45,162 nt of DNA from Phycisphaerae bacterium. GTDB taxonomy: Bacteria; Planctomycetota; Phycisphaerae; UBA1845; JAFGLZ01. Below are positions 33,485 to 41,342 of the stretch, one piece after another; positions within the stretch are counted from its first letter, which is position 1, and each line of letters starts with the position of its first letter. The position numbers were made by a program, and so were the translations under genes. The notes under the pieces were generated by a model, which saw nothing but the letters and a program-made list of their open reading frames with translations, did no database searches and had not been told where the DNA came from. The stretch lies in the NCBI GenBank assembly GCA_016927755.1, contig JAFGLZ010000086.1, positions 1 through 45,162 of the forward strand, written 5' to 3'.

Positions 33485-34603
33485 ATGAGCCAGGCATCGG
33501 CAAAGGCCTCGCGATGGTTACCGATCGTCAAGGGGGTCGCCATAGGGATTGGGTTCCTCGTCGTCGTAGTGCTTCTGATGATGTGGCTGATGGGTTCGTT
33601 TAGCCCGAAGATCGGGGCGGCGGAGCAGGCCCAACCTGTCGAACGTCTCATCGGGGACACGCGGCTCGTGCCGGTTCGGAAGATCCGCTTGCCCGCGACG
33701 GAGTCGGCGGTCGGCAGCGTGCGCGCGGTGCAGCAGGTGGCAGTCGCTTCGAAGATCCGCGCGAACGTGATCGAGGTCAACGTCGTGGCGGGTCAGGAGG
33801 TCAAGAAAGGCGACGTGCTCGTTCGGCTCGACGACGCGGATCTCAAGGCACGATTGCAACAAGCCGAGGCCGCCGTGATCGCCGCGCGTGCCAAGCGCGA
33901 TCAGGCGAAGATCGAAATGGAGCGGATCAGCGACCTGCTCAAGAAGAACGCGGCGGCCAAGATCGAATACGAACGGACCGACACGTCCCTGAAGACCGCC
34001 GTGGCGGAGTTGGAACAGGCCGAGCAGGTGGCGAGCGAGGCCAAGACGATCCTCATGTATGCGACGATTACGGCTCCGATGGCGGGCAAGGTCATCGACA
34101 AGAAGGTGGAGTCGGGCGACACCGTTACGCCGGGGCAGGTCCTCGTGACGCTCTACGACAACACGCGGATGCAGCTAGTGGCCAGCGTCCGCGAGTCGTT
34201 GACTCAGCGTCTGAAGGTGGGGCAGGAGATCGGCGTTCGGCTGGAATCCTTGAGCAAGGCGTGCATGGGGTCGGTCAGCGAGATCGTGCCCGAAGCCGAA
34301 TCGGCGAGTCGGACCTTTTCGGTCAAGGTCACGGGGCCGTGTCCGCCGAACGTGTACCCCGGGATGTTCGGGCGCATCCTGATTCCTCTGGACGAGGAGG
34401 AGTATCTTGTCATCCCCAAGGCGGCGGTGCGCCGGGTGGGTCAGTTGACGGTCGTGGGCGTGGCCGACGGGAGCCTGCTTCGGCGGCGGGCCGTCCAGTT
34501 GGGTCGAGCGGTTGGGGACGACGTGCAGGTGCTCTCCGGGCTCCGCGAGGGTGAGAAGGTCGCTATCGTGGCTTCAACCGAGCCGTCCCGAGAGGGGGTG
34601 TGA
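33485..34603 (+). CDS. RND efflux periplasmic adaptor (membrane fusion protein)
   Basis: A 372-residue HlyD/AcrA-type adaptor that links an inner-membrane RND pump to an outer-membrane channel. It has one N-terminal membrane anchor (residues 17-38), a lipoyl half-motif (IEVNVVAGQEVKKGDVLVRL), an alpha-helical hairpin with Glu/Ala heptads (about 120-185), the second lipoyl half (ITAPMAGKVIDKKVESGDTV), a beta-barrel, and a membrane-proximal domain. There is no lipobox. ATG 33485 has AGGAGG at the right distance. The stop is two bases before the pump ATG (GTGTGACGATG), so the genes are coupled. No TolC-like gene is nearby; the outer-membrane component must come from elsewhere. Confidence 0.9.
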   Translation: MSQASAKASRWLPIVKGVAIGIGFLVVVVLLMMWLMGSFSPKIGAAEQAQPVERLIGDTRLVPVRKIRLPATESAVGSVRAVQQVAVASKIRANVIEVNVVAGQEVKKGDVLVRLDDADLKARLQQAEAAVIAARAKRDQAKIEMERISDLLKKNAAAKIEYERTDTSLKTAVAELEQAEQVASEAKTILMYATITAPMAGKVIDKKVESGDTVTPGQVLVTLYDNTRMQLVASVRESLTQRLKVGQEIGVRLESLSKACMGSVSEIVPEAESASRTFSVKVTGPCPPNVYPGMFGRILIPLDEEEYLVIPKAAVRRVGQLTVVGVADGSLLRRRAVQLGRAVGDDVQVLSGLREGEKVAIVASTEPSREGV

Positions 34604-34605
34604 CG

Positions 34606-37600
34606 ATGGCCGATACCTCGTCCGGATCGTCGAGTCCCGGCCATGGGGGCATCGAGGCGCATCACGGTTTCACGAACGCCGTCGTCCGAACGTTCCTTCA
34701 ATCGAACCTCTCGCTGGTCCTGGTCATCCTCAGCGCGGCGGTAGGGATCACGGCGCTGCTGATCACGCCGCGGGAAGAGGATCCGCAGATCGTCGTGCCG
34801 CTGGCGGACATCTATGTCAACTTCCCGGGGTACTCGGCCGAGGAGGTCGAGCGGCTCGTGGCCACCCCGCTGGAAAAGCTGCTCTATCAGATCGATGGGG
34901 TGGAATACGTCTACTCGATGTCGCGGCAGGATCAGGCGATCATCACGGTTCGCTACTACGTGGGCGAGGACCGCGAGCGGAGCCTGGTCAAGCTGTACAA
35001 GCGGATCGATGAGCACCTCGATTTCGTGCCGCCGGGGGTGACCGGTTGGGTCGTCAAGCCGGTGGAGATCGACGATGTCCCGATCGTGACGTTGACGCTG
35101 ACGGGTGAGAACTCGAACGCGTACACGCTCCGCCGCGTGGCGGAGGAGATGGTGGAGCGTCTCGCGGCGGTTGAGAACACCTCCCGAGCGTACATCATCG
35201 GCGGCGAGCCGCGGACGGTGAGCGTCTACCTGAGCGCCGAGCGGATGCAGGCGTACTCGGTCTCGCCGCTCGAGGTGCAGCGAGCCATCGCCGGAGCGAA
35301 CGTGACGCGGACGGCGGGCGAGTTTGCCCGGGACGACGAGGTCTTTCGCGTCGAGGCCGGCGAGGCGTTCGTTCGACCGGGCGACTTGGCCGAGCTGGTG
35401 GTGGGTGTGTTCAACGAGCGTCCGGTGTTCCTGAAGGACGTGGCGGACATCGTCGACGGCCCGGACGAGATCACGAGTTACGTTCGGCACGGCTGGGGCC
35501 CGGCGCGGGGGTTCGAGCATCACGAGGGCTTCACGGGGACGCTCGTCGGCTCGTCGGCGGTCTCGGCCGATCCGTTGAAGGCGGCGAGCGGGCTGGGAGC
35601 GCCCCTGTCGCGACCCGCGGTGACGATCGCGCTGGCCAAGAAGAAGGGCACGAACGCGGTCTGGGTGGCCAAGGACGTCATCAAGGCCGCCGAGGAGCTG
35701 AAGCGCGAGATCGTGCCCGACGACGTCGAGCTGGTCATCACGCGCAACTACGGGCTGACGGCCGACGAGAAGGTCAATGAACTGGTCGAGGCGCTGGGGG
35801 TGGCGATCTTCATCGTCATCGCGCTGCTGACGCTGGGGCTCGGCTGGCGGGAGTCGTTGATCGTCGCGGTGGCGGTGCCGGTCGTGTTCGGTCCGACGCT
35901 GACGGTTAACCTGATGTTCGGCTACACGATCAACCGGGTGACGCTCTTTGCGCTGATCCTGTCCTTGGGCCTGCTGGTGGACGACCCGATCGTCGACGTG
36001 GAGAACATCACGCGGCATTTCGCGCTTCGGCGCAAGGCGACGCGTCAGATCGTGCTGGAGGCCGTCGCCGAGATTCGGCCGCCGCTGATCACCGCGACGC
36101 TGGCCGTCATCGTCTCGTTCCTGCCGATGTTCTTCATCACGGGCATGATGGGCCCGTACATGCGTCCGATGGCGCTGAACGTCCCGGTGGCGATGGCCAT
36201 GTCGATGCTCGTGGCGTTCACGATCACGCCGTGGCTGAGCTTCCACGTCCTCAGGCGCCGGTACAACCAGCCGGGCGCGGATCTGGGAGCGCATCACGAC
36301 GAGGCGGACGACATGGAGGTCGTCAAGCAGAGCCCCCTTTACCGGATGTTCTATCCGCTGATGGCCCCGCTGTTGCACTCGCGCAAGGTGGCGTGGGGTT
36401 CCCTGCTGGGCATGCTGGTCCTGATGATGGGGGCGATGTGGATCGCGGCGGATCGTTTGGTACCGCTGAAGATGCTTCCGTTCGACAACAAGAACGAGCT
36501 GCTGCTCGTGCTCGATCTCGACGAGGGCACGACGCTGGAGCGGACCGACGCGGCGGTTCGCGATTTCGAGGAGTATCTGGCCAAGGTGCCTGAACTGACG
36601 GACTTCACGTCGTATGTCGGTGTGGCCTCGGCGATGGACTTTAACGGGCTGGTGCGACACTACTACCTGCGCAAGGGCGACAATGTTTCTGAGATCCGCG
36701 TCAACCTAGTCGGCAAGAAGAGCCGACGTCAGCAGAGCCACGCAATCGGACTGCGGCTGCGGGATGACCTGACGGCCATCGCCAGGCGGCACAACACCGC
36801 TCTGAAGATTGTCGAGACGCCGCCGGGGCCGCCGGTGATCGCGACGCTGACGGCCGAGGTGTTCGGCCGGCCGGACAACTCGTATGAGGATCTGATTGCC
36901 GCGGCGAAGACGGTTCGTGCCCGAATGGCGGTCGAGCCTGCCGTGGTCGACCTCGACGACACGGTCGAGGCGGATAGCCGCAAGCTCATCTTCGTGACGG
37001 ACAAGGAGAAGGCCGCCCTGAGCGGCGTGTCGGTCGAGGAGATCGCCGAGACGATCCGGACCTCGCTGGGGGGGGCGACGGCGGGTCTGCTGCATCTTGC
37101 CGAGGAGCGGAACCCGCTTCGGATCGAGGTCCGTCTGCCGCGGCCGACTCGATCCAGTCCGGCCGATCTGGCGCGGGTTTACGTCAAGGGGCGGGGCGGG
37201 ACGCTGACACCGCTGGCCGAGTTGGGTCACGTCGAGCGGTCGCTGGTCGACAAGACGATCTATCACAAGAACCTCCAGCGCGTGGTGTACGTCTTCGCCG
37301 AGACGGCGGGACGTCCGCCGGCCGAGGCGGTCGTGGACATCCAGGCCGATCAGGTCGAGGACGCGGCAAGCCAGGCCACCAGTCTGCCGGCCGATTGGAA
37401 TGCGGTGGGCAGCGGCTGGATCGCCACGAACCAGCCGCGACCGTTGGACGATCGGACGTTCTTCAGCAACGGCAGCGGCATTGCATGGTGGGTTCCTGAG
37501 GGGATTCGCGTCGTGTTCTCTGGCGAGGGCGAGTGGCAGATCACGCTCGATGTCTTCCGCGACCTCGGGCTGGCCTTTGCCGCGGCCATGGTGGCGATCT

Positions 37601-38109
37601 ACATCCTGCTGGTGGGGCAGACGGGCTCGTTCGTCATTCCCGTCGTGGTCATGCTCGCGATCCCGCTGACGATCATCGGGATCATGCCTGGCTTCTGGCT
37701 GTTGAACCTGGCCGTGGGCGGTCAGGTGGGCGGGTACGCAGACCCCGTGTTCTTCACAGCGACGGGCATGATCGGCATGATCGCGCTGGCGGGCATCGTG
37801 ACGCGGGACTCGATCATCCTCGTGGACTTCATCCACCTGTCGTTGGCGCGTGGGCGATCGCTCTTCGACGCGATTATGGAAAGCCGAGTCGTCCGGCTTC
37901 GCCCGATCCTGCTGACCGCGGGAACGGCCATGCTGTCAGCCGCTCCGATCACGATCGACCCGATCTTCTCCGGCCTGGCTTGGGCCCTGATCTTCGGGCT
38001 GTTCGCCTCGACGGTCTTCACGCTGTTCGTGATTCCGGTGACGTACTGGCTGTTGTATGAGCACAAGCCGGGGCACGGTCTGGCGCAGCAGGAGATGGGG
38101 CAGGAGTAG
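34606..38109 (+). CDS. RND-superfamily efflux permease (AcrB/HAE1-like)
   Basis: A 1167-residue inner-membrane proton-driven pump that would act with the adaptor before it. The standard RND plan is seen: TM1 near residue 28, a large first periplasmic loop, TMs 2-6 with the proton-relay aspartates in LVDDPIVDVENI, a second large loop, and TMs 8-12. In the TM10 region the lysine-bearing segment of AcrB reads IVTRDSIILVDF here. It is about 120 residues longer than usual. Extra material lies in the first loop (GFEHHEGF region, about residue 300) and in the TM6-TM7 link (GAHHDEADD). The extra histidines and acids hint at metal contact, but this is inference. ATG 34606 fits GAGGGGG better than the overlapping GTG at 34600. 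Confidence 0.9.
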   Translation: MADTSSGSSSPGHGGIEAHHGFTNAVVRTFLQSNLSLVLVILSAAVGITALLITPREEDPQIVVPLADIYVNFPGYSAEEVERLVATPLEKLLYQIDGVEYVYSMSRQDQAIITVRYYVGEDRERSLVKLYKRIDEHLDFVPPGVTGWVVKPVEIDDVPIVTLTLTGENSNAYTLRRVAEEMVERLAAVENTSRAYIIGGEPRTVSVYLSAERMQAYSVSPLEVQRAIAGANVTRTAGEFARDDEVFRVEAGEAFVRPGDLAELVVGVFNERPVFLKDVADIVDGPDEITSYVRHGWGPARGFEHHEGFTGTLVGSSAVSADPLKAASGLGAPLSRPAVTIALAKKKGTNAVWVAKDVIKAAEELKREIVPDDVELVITRNYGLTADEKVNELVEALGVAIFIVIALLTLGLGWRESLIVAVAVPVVFGPTLTVNLMFGYTINRVTLFALILSLGLLVDDPIVDVENITRHFALRRKATRQIVLEAVAEIRPPLITATLAVIVSFLPMFFITGMMGPYMRPMALNVPVAMAMSMLVAFTITPWLSFHVLRRRYNQPGADLGAHHDEADDMEVVKQSPLYRMFYPLMAPLLHSRKVAWGSLLGMLVLMMGAMWIAADRLVPLKMLPFDNKNELLLVLDLDEGTTLERTDAAVRDFEEYLAKVPELTDFTSYVGVASAMDFNGLVRHYYLRKGDNVSEIRVNLVGKKSRRQQSHAIGLRLRDDLTAIARRHNTALKIVETPPGPPVIATLTAEVFGRPDNSYEDLIAAAKTVRARMAVEPAVVDLDDTVEADSRKLIFVTDKEKAALSGVSVEEIAETIRTSLGGATAGLLHLAEERNPLRIEVRLPRPTRSSPADLARVYVKGRGGTLTPLAELGHVERSLVDKTIYHKNLQRVVYVFAETAGRPPAEAVVDIQADQVEDAASQATSLPADWNAVGSGWIATNQPRPLDDRTFFSNGSGIAWWVPEGIRVVFSGEGEWQITLDVFRDLGLAFAAAMVAIYILLVGQTGSFVIPVVVMLAIPLTIIGIMPGFWLLNLAVGGQVGGYADPVFFTATGMIGMIALAGIVTRDSIILVDFIHLSLARGRSLFDAIMESRVVRLRPILLTAGTAMLSAAPITIDPIFSGLAWALIFGLFASTVFTLFVIPVTYWLLYEHKPGHGLAQQEMGQE

Positions 38110-38147
38110 AGGCGCTGGCCCGGGGCAGCTACAGGGCGCAAGAAAGC

Positions 38148-38171
38148 GGGGTCGCCGCAGTCGACGACCCC
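38148..38171. terminator. Bidirectional terminator between the RND gene and tRNA-Glu
   Basis: GGGGTCG (38148-38154) pairs with CGACCCC (38165-38171). On the minus strand the hairpin is followed by GCTTTCTT, suited to ending the tRNA-Glu transcript; on the plus strand it is followed by GTCTCT, a weaker tail for the RND operon. Confidence 0.5.
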
Positions 38172-38182
38172 GTCTCTACGAT

Positions 38183-38254
38183 TGACCCCAACGGGATTTG
38201 AACCCGTGTTGCCGGATCGAAAATCCGGTGTCCTAACCACTAGACGATGGGGCC
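38183..38254 (-). tRNA. tRNA-Glu (anticodon UUC)
   Basis: The minus-strand product is a 72-nt tRNA. The acceptor GGCCCCA pairs with TGGGGTC (one G-U pair), A is the discriminator, and the D-arm contains TAGTGGTTAGGACA. The anticodon stem CCGGA-TCCGG holds loop TTTTCGA with anticodon TTC. The T-arm is ACGGGTTCAAATCCCGT. CCA is not encoded. Confidence 0.95.
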
Positions 38255-38271
38255 TGCGCACAAGCTACGGT

Positions 38272-38300
38272 ATCCTAGCAATCCGCGCCGGTTGATTCAA
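38272..38300 (-). promoter_or_regulatory. Putative promoter of tRNA-Glu
   Basis: On the minus strand, TTGAAT (38300-38295) is separated by 17 bases from TAGGAT (38277-38272). The start point near 38265 lies about ten bases before the mature tRNA. Confidence 0.5.
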
Positions 38301-38629
38301 CTTGGTCGGGGCGGTTGCTTCTGCGGTTCTCCTTTGCCACACGCCACGCGCGGACGCGAGGAACGTGCTCGCTGGCTCGGCGTGCAGCGCGGATGCACTC
38401 CCTTTCGGCAGGTCGCGACCGAGGCTTGACCCTGTTTCGTGGGCGGTGCGCCACCCTGAGATCACAGATTCCCGGCCTGGTTGCGAACCGCACTTCTGTT
38501 GGTTTGGCATCGGGTGCAATATGCAAATTGGCCTCGATGCCTGTTGTGCCTTCCAGAATGGCAGTTGCGCACCTTAACCAGTTGGCGTAGTGATAGTAAC
38601 CCTCCACGTCATCTTGTATTCCGTCCTCC

Positions 38630-38645
38630 TGGCACGCAACGTGTT
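38630..38645 (+). promoter_or_regulatory. Sigma-54-like promoter element before the NifX/Mrp cluster
   Basis: TGGCACG (38630-38636) matches the -24 element fully. After four bases, GTGTT (38641-38645) stands where TTGCA/T is expected; it lacks the usual C of the -12 GC. The element ends 31 bases before the first NifX-like start. No sigma-54 activator gene is in the window. Confidence 0.3.
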
Positions 38646-38676
38646 TGAAGATACGGTGTCGGAGGTCCGCGAGATC

Positions 38677-39087
38677 ATGAGCGTGGCAGTCCCGGTGTTT
38701 CAGAATCGCGTTTCGCCCGTCTTTGACACGTGCCAGCAGGTGCTGGTCTTCGAAGACGACGCCGAGGGCCGGCTGATCTGCCGGGCGGTGGATTTCTCGA
38801 GTGTTCAGGAGGCGCGGCGGGCGGAGAGGCTACGGGATCTGGGCGTCGACGTGCTTTTGTGCGGGGGGATCACACAGATGCAGGCGCATCGCGTGTCGGC
38901 TTGTGGGATCCAACTCGTTCCTTGGGTGGCAGGCGAGGTGGACGAGGTGATGTCGGCCTACCGGAAGGGGGGATTGCCCGACCCCCGGTTCGCCATGCCG
39001 GGGTGTGGACGTCGCAGGCGAGGTCAGGGAGGTCGGGGGCAGTGTGGCCGCGGTCGCGGCTGGGGCTGTCGCCAGCCCGAGCCTTGA
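38677..39087 (+). CDS. NifX/NifB-like (dinitrogenase Fe-Mo cofactor biosynthesis fold) protein 1
   Basis: A 136-residue protein with the NifX/MTH1175 fold (SVAVPVFQNRVSPVFDTCQ, then LLCGGITQMQAHRVSACGIQLVP). This domain binds Fe-S or Mo-S/Cu clusters in NifX, NafY and the orange protein Orp. It ends in a Gly/Arg/Cys-rich tail of about 28 residues (CGRRRRGQGG, then QCGRGRGWGC). ATG 38677 is chosen since homology starts there and GGAGG precedes it; an in-frame extension to 38590 carries the promoter-like element. It is the first gene of an eight-gene co-directional run. There are no nif structural genes, so nitrogen fixation is not implied. A role in handling a metallocluster is inferred from family and neighbours. 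Confidence 0.8.
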   Translation: MSVAVPVFQNRVSPVFDTCQQVLVFEDDAEGRLICRAVDFSSVQEARRAERLRDLGVDVLLCGGITQMQAHRVSACGIQLVPWVAGEVDEVMSAYRKGGLPDPRFAMPGCGRRRRGQGGRGQCGRGRGWGCRQPEP

Positions 39088-39121
39088 TCATCTTGGTACG
39101 ACAGAAGAAGGAGTGATTGAC

Positions 39122-39487
39122 ATGCCAGGTTTTGATGGAACGGGTCCGATGGGTGCGGGCCCTCGAACCGGCGGGGGTTTTGGTTACTGCCTCCCGATCC
39201 AAGCGAGTGGCATCGGCCCGGTCTATGGTTTGGGTCGGGGCGGTCTGCCTTGGGGCGGCGGTCGCGGCCGGGGTTTCGGCGGTGGGCGCGGTCGTGGTCG
39301 CCGGGGCGGGTTCATGGGCGCATGGCCGCTGTCGGCGGGGTATGGCGTCGCGCCGGCGATGCCGACGGCTGAGCAGGAGAAGGCCGTGCTGAGGAACCAT
39401 GTTGAGTTGCTCGGCCAACAGCTCCAAGCGATGCAGGCTCGCTTGAGCGAACTGGAGTCTCAGGCGCAGGGACCGTCTGGGACGTGA
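39122..39487 (+). CDS. DUF5320-family Gly/Arg-rich protein
   Basis: A 121-residue protein. It starts with the DUF5320 signature MPGFDGTGPMG-x-GP-x-TGGGFGYC, continues with a Gly/Arg-rich low-complexity middle, and ends in a short coiled coil (about residues 83-113, Leu/Gln/Glu heptads). DUF5320 proteins are found in anaerobes and archaea next to NifX-like and Mrp-like genes; their function is unknown. A single Cys is present (GFGYC). ATG 39122 has GAAGGAG nine bases upstream. It lies 34 bases behind the first NifX-like gene. The ferredoxin at 40039 begins with a similar Gly/Arg-rich leader, so these tails may be binding or assembly regions shared by the complex (inference). Confidence 0.75.
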   Translation: MPGFDGTGPMGAGPRTGGGFGYCLPIQASGIGPVYGLGRGGLPWGGGRGRGFGGGRGRGRRGGFMGAWPLSAGYGVAPAMPTAEQEKAVLRNHVELLGQQLQAMQARLSELESQAQGPSGT

Positions 39488-39539
39488 CGAACGGAGCCGG
39501 CGAACGGCCCGGGGCTCGGGTTCTTCCACGGAGGACCCG

Positions 39540-39629
39540 ATGGACGCCGCAGCAGTGACGAACCACCCCGATGTTCGTCCCCGGGCCCGCCGGTTCTTCT
39601 CATCGACGGTGAAGAACCGAGTGGCATAA
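39540..39629 (+). CDS. Candidate 29-residue small ORF
   Basis: ATG 39540 follows GGAGGA by five bases and runs to TAA at 39627-39629, giving a short basic peptide (several Arg, few hydrophobic residues). It fills most of the gap between the DUF5320 gene and the second NifX gene and spans a strong hairpin (39591-39619). It may be a leader peptide, or simply chance. I recognise no relative. Confidence 0.2.
   Translation: MDAAAVTNHPDVRPRARRFFSSTVKNRVA
39591..39619. repeat. Perfect 9-bp inverted repeat upstream of nifX-like gene 2
   Basis: CGGTTCTTC (39591-39599) and GAAGAACCG (39611-39619) are perfect complements separated by 11 bases. No T tract follows. It could be a protein-binding site or an mRNA hairpin controlling processing inside the operon. 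A related GGGTTCTTCC stands at about 39519. Confidence 0.55.
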
Positions 39630-39641
39630 GGAAGCCGTCTC

Positions 39642-40004
39642 ATGAAGATCGCAGTTACCTCACAAGGTACGACGCTTGATGATGCCGTGGACCCTCGTTT
39701 CGGCAGGGCCCGGTATTTCCTCGTGGTGGACACGGACGACGACAGCGTCGAGCCGATTAGCAACGAGGTGAATCTGAACGCCGCCCAGGGCGCGGGGATC
39801 CAGTCGGCCCAGGCCATCTCGGGGCAAGGGGTCAAGGCGGTGTTGACGGGCCACTGCGGTCCCAAGGCGTTTCGAGCACTAGCGGCCGCCGGGATCCAGG
39901 TCCACACGGGGGCGAGCGGTACGATCCGCGAGGCGCTGGCGGCGTTCAAGGCAGGAGGGATGACCGCGGCGGATTCCGCCGATGTCGAGGGGCACTGGGC
40001 TTGA
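39642..40004 (+). CDS. NifX/NifB-like protein 2
   Basis: A 120-residue stand-alone NifX/MTH1175-type protein: KIAVTSQGTTLDDAVDPRFGRARYF, GAGIQSAQAI, VLTGHCGPKAFRALAAAGIQVH and a C-terminal helix EALAAFKAGG. These are the usual landmarks of the family, including the cluster-proximal G-H-C-G-P-K loop. This is the more canonical of the two free NifX proteins in the run; its H-C pair could ligate a metal cluster, as proposed for Orp-like proteins. The last residues HWA are typical for archaeal and anaerobe homologues. It precedes the ferredoxin gene by 34 bases. Confidence 0.9.
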   Translation: MKIAVTSQGTTLDDAVDPRFGRARYFLVVDTDDDSVEPISNEVNLNAAQGAGIQSAQAISGQGVKAVLTGHCGPKAFRALAAAGIQVHTGASGTIREALAAFKAGGMTAADSADVEGHWA

Positions 40005-40038
40005 GACCGCACCTGGACATGAGAGGAGGTTGACAGCA

Positions 40039-40470
40039 ATGCCGCGAGGCGATGGCAGTGGTCCCGGCACTGGAATGGGTGGCATGGGGGGGGGTCGCGG
40101 AGGTGGCGGCAGGGGGCGCGGTCAAGGTATGGGCAGGGGCACGGGTCGTGGTCGACGGGGCCAGGGGCGGTGCGCTTGGGGTATGACTGGACCTGCCGGA
40201 ATCAGTCCTGGTCCGGGGGGAACCGGGCAGATGCCGATGCGCAGGTTTCAGTCTTCGCAGACCAGGCGGTTCGTGGCGCGCGTCGACTCAGCGACTTGCA
40301 CGGGGTGCGGTCAATGCGTCGAAGAATGTCCGGTGGAGGCCATCACGGTTCTGGAGGCGGCCGTCGTGGACGAATCCCGGTGCATCGGCTGCGGGGCTTG
40401 TGTTGAAGTATGTCCGATCCAGGCCATTACCCTCGTCGCGAGGGGTGATCAACGGGGGGCTCCCCAGTGA
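40039..40470 (+). CDS. 2[4Fe-4S] ferredoxin with Gly/Arg-rich leader
   Basis: A 143-residue protein. The first about 70 residues are Gly/Arg/Met-rich, similar to DUF5320 leaders. The rest is a bacterial-type ferredoxin with two complete C-x2-C-x2-C-x3-C-P motifs (CTGCGQCVEECP and CIGCGACVEVCP), so it can hold two [4Fe-4S] clusters and carry electrons. It probably supplies electrons to the ATPases or cluster carriers encoded after it. The start 40039 has a strong GAGGAGGT site. Its TGA overlaps the GTG start of the next gene (GTGA), showing translational coupling. Confidence 0.9.
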   Translation: MPRGDGSGPGTGMGGMGGGRGGGGRGRGQGMGRGTGRGRRGQGRCAWGMTGPAGISPGPGGTGQMPMRRFQSSQTRRFVARVDSATCTGCGQCVEECPVEAITVLEAAVVDESRCIGCGACVEVCPIQAITLVARGDQRGAPQ

Positions 40471-41342
40471 GTGGACAACCGGGCAGTCGTAACATCATCG
40501 CCGTGGCCAGCGGCAAGGGGGGTACGGGCAAGACGACGGTGGCCACCAATCTGGCGGTGGCGGCGGCAGGCTTGGGGAAGACCGTCGAACTGGTCGACTG
40601 TGACGTGGAGGCGCCGAACTGCCACCTCTTCCTATCGCCCGAGATCCGCGAGACCCGGACGGTGCACGTCGCGATTCCCAATGTGGATGCTGACAAGTGC
40701 ACGGGATGCGGCGAGTGCGCGGAGATGTGTCAATTCAACGCCATTGCCTGTCTGAACGGTAACGTTATGACCTTTCCAGAGCTGTGCCACGGCTGTGCGG
40801 GTTGCTGGCTGGTTTGTCCGGTCGAGGCGATCAGTGAAGGCGCCCGGGAGGTGGGCACGGTTCAGCGCGGGACTGCTGGGGACTTCGACCTCGTGTACGG
40901 ACGTTTGCGTATCGGCGAAGCGATGTCGCCGCCGTTGATCCGCCGTGTCAAGGCGGAAGCCAGCGAGCACGTGGAGTGGGTGATCGTTGACGCGCCCCCG
41001 GGGACGAGCTGTCCTCCGATCGCGGCCGTTCAGAACAGCGACTACGTCTGCATGGTGACCGAGCCGACGCCGTTCGGGTTGAACGATCTGGTTCTGGCCG
41101 TCGGGATGGTTCGCGCGTTGGGCTTGCCCATGGGTGTCGTTATCAACCGATGCGACGTCGGCGACGACGAGGTTCGGAAGTACTGTGACTCGGAGGGTCT
41201 TCCGATTCTCGTGGAGATTCCGGACGATCGTCGGGTAGCGGAGGCGTACGCCAGGGGGCAGATTGCCGGGAATGTTCTTCCTGAATACCGTGCGACGTTC
41301 GAGGCACTACTGGCCCGAATCGAGAGGGAGGTGACCCGATGA
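40467..41342 (+). CDS. MinD-superfamily ATPase with inserted ferredoxin domain (1)
   Basis: A 291-residue P-loop ATPase of the MinD/Mrp superfamily. The deviant Walker A is SGKGGTGKTT (about 15-24). A ferredoxin insert (about 73-120) carries two full cluster motifs: CTGCGECAEMC and CHGCAGCWLVCP. The ATPase core resumes with VIVDAPPGTSCP (Walker B-like) and VTEPTPFGLNDL. This is the type found in pairs in archaea and sulfate reducers, including the ORP operon products of Desulfovibrio vulgaris. The likely job is ATP-driven cluster handling or electron delivery. The GTG start overlaps the ferredoxin stop, and the TGA overlaps the start of the second copy. Confidence 0.9.
   Translation: MSGQPGSRNIIAVASGKGGTGKTTVATNLAVAAAGLGKTVELVDCDVEAPNCHLFLSPEIRETRTVHVAIPNVDADKCTGCGECAEMCQFNAIACLNGNVMTFPELCHGCAGCWLVCPVEAISEGAREVGTVQRGTAGDFDLVYGRLRIGEAMSPPLIRRVKAEASEHVEWVIVDAPPGTSCPPIAAVQNSDYVCMVTEPTPFGLNDLVLAVGMVRALGLPMGVVINRCDVGDDEVRKYCDSEGLPILVEIPDDRRVAEAYARGQIAGNVLPEYRATFEALLARIEREVTR

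Larger units (their letters stand above)
38255..38676. other. Intergenic region upstream of the NifX/Mrp cluster
   Basis: This stretch holds the tRNA-Glu promoter and a sigma-54-like element (see entries). Short open frames on both strands look random and have no ribosome-binding sites. I see no repeat or CRISPR structure in it. Confidence 0.4.

Noticed and set aside
34441..36660. A 739-codon open frame antisense to the RND pump
   Set aside because: Composition (Arg, His, Gln, Asp) mirrors the codon pattern of the opposite strand and shows no domain or start signal.
38255..38676. A protein gene in the gap after tRNA-Glu
   Set aside because: Several frames of 84-110 codons exist on both strands, but all overlap each other, lack ribosome-binding sites and have biased composition.
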